64,000 nt of DNA. Source: Metaphire vulgaris. Taxonomy: Eukaryota > Annelida > Clitellata > Crassiclitellata > Megascolecidae. The DNA lies in assembly GCA_018105865.1 (NCBI GenBank), contig CM030856.1, forward strand, positions 5,787,220-5,851,219, read 5' to 3'. Position numbers and translations under genes: made by a program. Of the stretch, positions 56,673 through 64,000 are shown piece by piece. A model generated the notes under the pieces. That model ran no database searches, was not told the origin of the DNA, and saw only the letters and a program-made list of their open reading frames with translations. Position 1 is the first letter of the stretch; each line of letters opens with the position of its first letter.

Positions 56673-56901
56673 AGTATGCGCACCAATAGTTTGCGCACCT
56701 GGGAGTTTGCGCACTAGGAATTTGCGTACCAGGGTTAGGGTAAGGGTTAGGGTTAGGGTTAGGTTTAAGGTTAGGGTGAGGGTTAGAGTTAAGTTGAAAG
56801 TTAACTTTAACCCTAACTCTAATCCTAACCCTGGTACGCCCCTGGTGCGCAAATTCCTAGTGCGCAAACTCCCAGGTGCGCAAACTACTGGTGCGCATAC
56901 T
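56673..56901. mobile_element. Hairpin element with telomere-like TTAGGG core, copy 1
   Basis: The arms AGTATGCGCACC, TTTGCGCACCTGGGAGTTTG and GCACTAGGAATTTGCG are mirrored on the right by GGTGCGCATACT and its inverse partners. The middle is TTAGGG repeats on the left and CCCTAA-type units on the right, meeting near GTTAACTTTAACC. Almost the whole 229 bases can fold back. No coding sequence. Confidence 0.85.
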
Positions 56902-57674
56902 AATGTAGACCGAATTTTAAAATGGCGCAAGTCCCTGGTTCAATATGAAAATTTTCTAGCGACGCAGTAAACTATTTACCGTGAAATAGAAAGCATAGAC
57001 CTACACTGAAAACGAGAACTATATAGGCCTAAGTTTACTAACTATGCAGTACTGCCCCACTCTAATGCGCTTTACAGGATAAAGGATACAACAGGTTAAC
57101 AGTTGGATAGTAATGCTCAGCAATAAAGACCAGTCTTCAAGTTTTCCATCCTTTCGTTGGGGACCGGTGTTGAGACTGGATCGGGGGTGGGGGGCTGCAG
57201 CCCCACAGCCCCCGAGTTAATCCGGGCCTGGGAGTACCTCAGGCCTCAATTCATCCGTAGAACTTTGATAACAAGGAGTCAATTTCCACATTCGGGATCA
57301 AAGCTTCGGCCAATAATTTCTTGAATTAAAGGTTCCCATTGTTTGCGTCAATCGTTCCTGTATTTCGATGCCTCACAAAGGACTTCAAAGAGAAGATTAA
57401 AAGTGAATGGATCTAATTTAAGATAATTACCGATTGAAATTCCATGTTTTTTCCAGCGCTTTGATCCAGTTCGAAACCAACACATTACTATATCTCCCTG
57501 AATTCGTTTAATATAGTCTTTTGCAATAGCATTCAGGATAGAAACGCATTTGTATAGCACCAGATGCACCGCCTATTCATAGTTTCCTTCAAAGCACAAT
57601 GCTTGCGCAATCCTCTTCAGAATGCAACCGATCGCCTACAATAAATAATGGATTAAAGTAACCTTAAATACGAC

Positions 57675-57848
57675 CAGAGCGCGATTTGTAGGGGGAAGGG
57701 GGATTCTCTTCCCCCCACTGCCCAACTGCATCCCCCCTACTGCTACATCCCCACCACTACATTCCCCCCACTGCTACACTTCCCCAACAACTACATCCCC
57801 CCAAGCTCGACATATCCCCCACTGCTCCAGGTCACAAATCGCACCCTG
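57675..57848. mobile_element. hAT-like MITE, family D
   Basis: The ends CAGAGCGCGATTTGTAGG and ACAAATCGCACCCTG are inverse. A perfect 8-bp duplication AATACGAC flanks it. Confidence 0.85.
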
Positions 57849-57921
57849 AATACGACCACTGCTACAGGTAGGCCTATATTCTATGGTCTCAAGATCGGTC
57901 TTACCAGAGAAGACGTTAGAA

Positions 57922-58058
57922 CAGTGTTTTATCCATGCAGGCCTGTTAGGGAGAAGATTACGGCCCCTTCAAACCTCAAATCACCCTTCTCACCCAAATC
58001 CCAGCACTGAAATTTTGTTTGCATTGAACTGTCCCTCTGGAGTCTGGATAAAACACTG
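57922..58058. mobile_element. CAGTGTTTTATCC inverted-repeat element
   Basis: The ends CAGTGTTTTATCCATGCAG and CTGGATAAAACACTG are inverse. The interior is short and lacks any coding sequence. Confidence 0.65.
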
Positions 58059-59075
58059 CGTTGAATGCTTCTTTACGACTACTCGTATTGTGATGGGATC
58101 TACAGTTGATTTTCACAAGTTCAAAGCAAGAATTCTATTGCGCAGTACCAATGCTTGGCTAATTAACAGTTTTTTGAGTTTTTGAGCCTATATTTACTGC
58201 GTTTGTTAAAAAGAATTATGCGCACTTTGTTCTATTGTCATGATTTACAAGAACGCATTTTACTAGACAGGCTCAATTTTACCCTAACTATTCAAAAACC
58301 CACCTCTTAAAGTTTTCGCGATGTTAATATCAGGCCTAGCAACTTAGCAAGATAACATACGCCTAACTATTTAACGGGGTCGTTCAAGACGTTAAGAAGT
58401 TTTCCCCTAAAATCCTGGCGTCGGCGTTGTTAAATTCGGCCATCTGTCGAACCAGGTTTAAAAGATAGAAAGAACAGTGGGAGAGGTCGTAATACTAGGC
58501 CTACCATTTTAAAAGTTTCAGCCTCCACAGCAAGGGTCAGACACGTGGAGCCTAACTTTCTGCCGAGGTCAGGAATTCTTGAGAATTTCGAATTTCTCTA
58601 TTGTGGGAAAATCTTCCTAAAGCTGATCTCTCCAAAGCCTTGCGAGGTACAAGTTAAGGAGAACTGGAAATATAGTTCCGTGTAGACTCTTCGAATCTTT
58701 TGTTGATTATAGTTACATATCATAAAACTAACATTTAAACGTTTATCAAACCCTATGTGGGCTTATTCTTGATATACCATTATGTCAGACTCTTCAAATC
58801 TGAAAACCTATTTTAAAAAGGCGTTTTTCTAAATTTTTAGCCTCAACAGCAAGGGGGTCAGACATGTGGAGAAACTAAGGGATATTTTGCTAAATTCTTC
58901 CTAAAGCTAATTAATAAAAAGCCTTCCGAAGACAAGTTCGTCAAACTGGACAACTGAATGCAAATCTTCAAATTTTATTGATTATCCCCCAATCTGTCCG
59001 ATCTTCAGCCCCGTTGGATTTTGGGCGATGGTCCTTTTGGGTCTTGTTCGTGTAGTTGGAGGGTTGGTGTAGCAT

Positions 59076-59303
59076 AGTATGCGCACCCCAGTAGTTTGCA
59101 AACCTGGGAGTTTTTTTCACTAGGAATTTGCGCACCAGGGTTAGGTAAGGGTTAGGGTTAGGTTTAGGTTATTTAGGGTTAATGAGGGTTAGAGTTCGTT
59201 GAGGGTTAACTGAATGCGAACTCTAATCCTAACCATGGTACTGCCCGATCTGCAAATTCCTTGCGATTTTCCCGATGGTGCGCAAACTACTGGTGCGCAT
59301 ACT
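59076..59303. mobile_element. Hairpin element with telomere-like core, copy 2, decayed
   Basis: The same ends (AGTATGCGCACC, GGTGCGCATACT) and the same TTAGGG-like centre, with several changes. Both copies are preceded by GGTGTAGCAT, so the element may begin ten bases earlier. Confidence 0.8.
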
Positions 59304-60103
59304 AATGGACCGGAGGTTGGTTCCAAAATTCTTTTCGCTGTAACAGCCAGCAACTGTTTCAGAAATCTGTTCAGTGTTCACATTCCACGAATAATTTCAA
59401 GTCGCATAAGGATCGTAAATGCTTGCGATCAATGTCCTACTCTACAAATAGCGCATCAACATTTGCATCGATAGGCTATAAAAAGCGAATTCTACGAAGA
59501 TACGTTTGCGATTTATGGAATATTTCTCAGACAAAACACCAAAGAGTCAGCTGCATGATGCACCGGCATTCTGAAACAGATTGAGACGCGTATTAGTGAC
59601 GGAAAATCGACTTTGAAATACGATCAGGGTCAAGAAAGAAAAGTTCTTTCGAGGAAACTCAGCTGACAATGTACTTTGTCTGTTTTGTCATTGATCTATT
59701 TTATCCAGTTATCAAATTTCTAGAGATAAATGTATTTGTCAACCGAACTGCTTCGGAAATTATTTGGTTTAGGTCTGAGATTTTCAAAATGTTACTTTTA
59801 AATTTTTAGAAATCAGGACAGAAGAAGCAGCAGTAATACTAGGCCTATATATACTATAACACTACTAAACTATATATAGTAGGTCTATTTTACCAGTGGT
59901 GGTAAAGTAATACAAAAGATAGATGATTCAAATCCAGTTCTAGTCACCCAACACAGGAAGTCACCCTGGACAAAGCCCCTCGTCAATGAAGGGAGGTGTT
60001 GGTGGTACGGAATTCTTCGAGGGGTAAGAACCGAACCAGTAACTTCCGTCATGACTCCATGAAATTGACTGATATATAATAGCGAAATAGTGAACGAGAG
60101 ACT

Positions 60104-60154
<51 letters not shown>

Positions 60155-60371
60155 ATTATATAGAATAATAATTATGCACTTCTATAGCACCATTTCTAAT
60201 ACTCAAGGGTATCAATCGATGGTACTTCAAATCCATCCGCAAAAGGCCAGGTCATTCCAGAGATCAGTCAGAGGGAAACAGCAAGACAGACTATGGAGGA
60301 AATGCTAGTTGGAAGAGATGTGTTTTAAGCCTAGATCTGAAAATGCTCAGTTTTTTTGAAGATCTGACAAC

Positions 60372-60474
<103 letters not shown>

Positions 60475-60970
60475 AGTTCCAGATTTTTGGCCCAGAAATA
60501 GAAAAAGCTCTCTTACCAATTTCAGTGTTTGTTCTAGGTACATTTAACAATGAATCAGCAAATCTTGTTGAATGATAATGTTTTAGATGGTTTATCATAG
60601 ATTTTAAATATTGAGGTTGGCCAGACTGCAGAATTTTAAAAACAAGGACAATATAGAGGCAAATGTCTGCCTGTAGTTAATCAAACATTTCACCTTGCAC
60701 CTATACTTCTATTGAATCTATTCAACCGCGCAGCATTTGGAAGAAGACAGCGGTAAAAAGAATTCTACAACACATCGGATATAATTTTTCTGTAGACATT
60801 CGATTCACTCATATCGCTCGCTTCCTCCACCTCAGCGCAATAAATAAAACCGAATTGACATTCTATGTGGACGGTGTATCATTCAATATCTGATCATATA
60901 TAGACAAGTTCAAATCGCCGGATATACTGCATGTACATATATTTCACGTGTTTGGTTATTCTTGACCACA

Positions 60971-61018
<48 letters not shown>

Positions 61019-61128
61019 CATTGCTAAACTATAGTAGGTCTATTTTACCAGTGGTGGTAGAGGAATACAAAAAGATGGATGATTCAAATCAGTTCTAGTC
61101 ACCCAACACAGGAAGTCACCCTGCACAA

Positions 61129-61273
<145 letters not shown>

Positions 61274-62041
61274 GTCACTACTGTGTATCGCGAAAATCAA
61301 TTCGCGTGGTTATGGAACGAGGTGAGTTGAGTTTCTTTTCCAAGACGTAGTCTCGTCTCATTCTATATTCATGTTTGTCGTTAAATGTAGACTATCGTGA
61401 AGTCTGATCGAGTGGCTGATGGCGTTGGGCGAAGATACAAAGCCCACGTGACAAATATGTCGTCGACACAATAGGGTTCTATTTCGCACCGATTGAAAGG
61501 CGGTCTGCCGTCGCCAGAGGGCGCCAACGAAGGTCGATTGGCGCTAGATAAACTCTTGATTACTGCCAAGTGTGTGGGATGGTCGATTTCCGGCGAGTTA
61601 GTTGGAGTGAAATGGATGTCACGTGACACGATGGTTTGTCCGCAGAGGGCGCCTCAGTTTTGAGATTTTTCGAACTGACGGCGTTCGTTCTTTCGGTGGC
61701 GTATCCAGGATGCCAGATCAGAATAGGGACGCCATCACTCACGCAGGAGAATTTCGTCTGAAATGAAGGGCTTTTTATCGGAGAAGCGTTATGAACTGCG
61801 AATCCCCATCAAAAAATTTAGGGCAATATTAAATTCAAATCTTGAGATGTTATAAGAATCTCAAGGAACTTGACGCTTTGTATAATCAATCAGAGATAGA
61901 AAACTTGTATTGCTCGGCCACAATTATTTTGCCATTGCTATAAATGATAAGAGTCACGGATTTTAGAGAGCATAGTTGATCTGGTGCAAACGATTTAGTC
62001 GTGCAGCTGTATATTCTTGTATTGTATTTCTCCTAACCATG

Positions 62042-62366
62042 CAGGCCCGCCGAGAGAAATTCCGGGCCCCTGTGCAGAATGGCCGACGGGCCCTTGAGAA
62101 GTCTGAAAATTTCTTGACGACCTTTTTTGCTTGTCAACCTTTTCACGCCGGGCCCCCCTTTTACTCGCCGGGACCCTATACTTTAGTGCTTATTATTCAT
62201 ATTATAGTTAATTCGGTCCAGGCCCCCAGAAAATGTTACTTTTAATTTTTAGAAATCAGGACAGAAGAAGCAGCAGTAATACTATACTATAACGCTACTA
62301 AACTATATATAGTAGGTCGCCGGGCCCCTGTGCAGTTGCCCCCCCCTGCCCCCTCTCGGAGGCCCT
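62042..62366. mobile_element. GGGCCC-rich element with another repeat inserted
   Basis: GCAGGCCCGCCGAGAGAAAT at the left and CCCCTCTCGGAGGCCCTG at the right are inverse-related. The middle (AATCAGGACAGAAGAAGCAG) also occurs at 59805-59830. A related element is spread over 40226-40588. Confidence 0.5.
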
Positions 62367-63142
62367 GCTCCCAACCGAATTCAGATTTTCGATGACTATA
62401 ACAGTGAAAATTCTGCTTTGAAACCAATCTTCTTGCATAGCCTACTACAGTATAGGCAGCATCTGTAATACAATCAATAATCGAGTTTATACTAACGCAG
62501 AGGCCAAATGCCAATATACCATTCGCAATCTCTTTACATAGCCACAGATCTAAAAGATCTAAAGCGGGTGAATGACCGCGTGGTATTAAACTGTCCATAG
62601 AATATAATATATTTCATGCATGGCACATGAAATTAAACACAAGGCAGATATCTTCTATAGAACCCGTTCGGCTGATAAAGATGTAGCTGAACTGCTAGAA
62701 TAACGCCCTTGTTAAATGGAATAATTTTCTAAGTTTTTCAAGACCAAGATGTTCCTGAAAATTCCCACAAAGATAAACAAATAATGGAAATAGAGTATTT
62801 TGGGGCAAAACCCTCCGATATCCAGTAAAACACAGGGAACGCTACCATTCTTTCTACAGGATATAGCCGAATGCCGGATTAACAGCAGATATTTAAACAG
62901 AATTTCACCCCAGGTTACTCCACGCCGTTTCTCTGTGAAACGCATACGATATGAACATTTGCGTGTCTGGACGATTTCATGACCGTCATTAACTGCCGGA
63001 AGCCTATCTAGTTGCCGTAGGAAATTATCGGGATGTCCGTTTTGCACATAAGCATGCAGTGCTAACGTATTCACAAATGAAGAGAAACAGTTTCGTGTTA
63101 TACAGCATGCAATCGTGGTCACAACAATTGCACTTTCCTAAA

Positions 63143-63322
63143 GCAGTAACGTCATTTCACACTTTTTTTTTTTTGGGGGTGGGGGAGATAATTTTGTGGC
63201 CAATTTTGGACATTTTTTGCACATTTCACATTTATTTATCTATTTAATACATTATACATTATTTCTCCATTTCCTTGGGGGGGGGTCACGGCTCCCTGCC
63301 TCTCCAAATGACGTCCCTGTCC
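63143..63322. mobile_element. CAGTGGCGTCATTT element, second copy
   Basis: CAGTAACGTCATTTCACAC and CCAAATGACGTCCCTG with the same interior as at 25488. The ends have mutated. Confidence 0.6.
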
Positions 63323-63722
63323 TGAGGATGACAATTCCATCTGTTGCATTGGAACAAACAGCAATACCGCGCTCATGCATGATGATTAATGCCTCACCAA
63401 AATCTGTCAAGAAACCCCTCCCCCTCCCAAAATTCACCATATTATCGATGCAATAATCAATTTTTAGAAAACGCTCAACACTTAACCGTTCCTATATCCG
63501 AAAAACCATGACGATCTAGCTTGCGCTGCATGCATCGAGATTCGTTTTTAGAATAATGGATAATTCGACAGGTACCATGCAAGGTATGTTTGAAAGCGTG
63601 GCTTTATTTCTAGTGTGAATTTCCAACGCGTCTTCGTCTTCCAAGTATTCTTATCATCGCTGATCGTATCGAACAAGACGGCCAGTCGATCCGCTCTGAA
63701 GATTCCTCTCAACCCGAGGCGG

Positions 63723-63850
63723 CAGTGTTTTATCCAGACTCCAGACCTTTGGGGAGGGGAGGGAAAATTTGCTTGGCTGGAGGGGAAGAGACTTAATTTA
63801 ATGCAAAAATTTGTGTCAGTGATGGATTTTTTTTTGGGGTTGGGTTTTAA
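63723..63850. mobile_element. CAGTGTTTTATCC element, left half
   Basis: CAGTGTTTTATCCAGACTCC and GCTTGGCTGGAGGGGAAGAG match the left part of the element at 37340. No right end is seen. Confidence 0.55.
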
Positions 63851-63912
63851 GGGGCTGGAATCTCTCTCATATAACAAGCCACTGGATAAAGTACCGATCC
63901 AAAGTCCATCTC

Positions 63913-64000
63913 TTAGAACGAGAACATGATGATGGCGACGACGTATCCGTTGAGCTGGAGAGTCAACAGTACGAACAGGACCATGTCGAGCTTCCTCTCC
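63913..64000 (-). CDS. Possible terminal exon of a membrane protein (runs off the window)
   Basis: Read on the - strand, the last 88 bases give ERKLDMVLFVLLTLQLNGYV, then VAIIMFSF and TAA at 63915-63913, a plausible last membrane helix. The + strand is also open (EHDDGDDVSVELESQQYEQ and on) and equally protein-like, so the strand is not settled. No family recognised. Confidence 0.3.
   Translation of the reverse strand, partial: ERKLDMVLFVLLTLQLNGYVVAIIMFSF

Noticed and set aside
56730..56840. True chromosome end or telomere
   Set aside because: The TTAGGG tract is short, flips to CCCTAA and is enclosed by inverted arms with unique DNA on both sides.
62712..63122. 136-codon open frame on the - strand
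   Set aside because: No recognisable domain and AT-rich codons. Parts read like protein, but nothing supports it beyond length.

Overview
This is a eukaryotic genomic window with long introns, GT-AG splice sites, dense microsatellites and many short inverted-repeat transposons. It is most likely from a marine invertebrate animal. The octamer TAGGCCTA recurs throughout and TTAGGG-type telomere units are present. An ambulacrarian or other deuterostome would fit, but that placement is inference. No operons, CRISPR arrays, rRNA genes or ordinary tRNA genes were seen.

Three conserved genes can be built by joining exons with consistent reading phase. (1) On the + strand, 10822-23011 holds twelve exons of RYK, the Wnt-binding receptor pseudokinase: WIF domain, membrane helix, juxtamembrane segment and a kinase-like domain with DNA in place of DFG. 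The 543 codons (stop included) join without a break. Only the signal-peptide exon is missing, presumably upstream. (2) On the - strand, 39626-34213 holds two exons of a secreted TGF-beta superfamily ligand precursor, activin/myostatin-like: signal peptide and propeptide. No cysteine-knot exon was found in the remaining downstream sequence. (3) On the - strand, 49196-41946 holds seven exons of a Polycomb group RING finger protein of the BMI1/Mel-18 type: RING, linker, RAWUL domain, and a long serine-rich tail that needs one extra base in a nine-A run to stay in frame.

Layout: 1-10.8 kb is repeat-rich, with no recognised gene. 10.8-23.0 kb is RYK. 23.0-34.2 kb is transposon remnants, two tRNA-derived SINEs and an acidic ORF of unknown status. 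34.2-39.6 kb is the TGF-beta ligand 5' part, with a 4.4 kb intron full of nested elements. 39.6-41.9 kb is intergenic. 41.9-49.2 kb is the PCGF gene, whose introns hold at least eight dated or nested insertions. 49.2-63.9 kb is intergenic repeats, including two hairpin elements built on telomere-like repeats and one weak exon candidate at 53.6 kb. 63.9-64.0 kb may be the edge of another gene.

The three genes belong to developmental signalling (Wnt reception, TGF-beta signalling) and chromatin repression. Nothing in the sequence shows that they act as one unit. The most unusual features are a RYK membrane helix encoded by a GTC microsatellite, the homopolymer break in PCGF, a TGF-beta precursor with no visible mature domain, and several families of short elements with 8-bp target duplications, sometimes nested inside each other.
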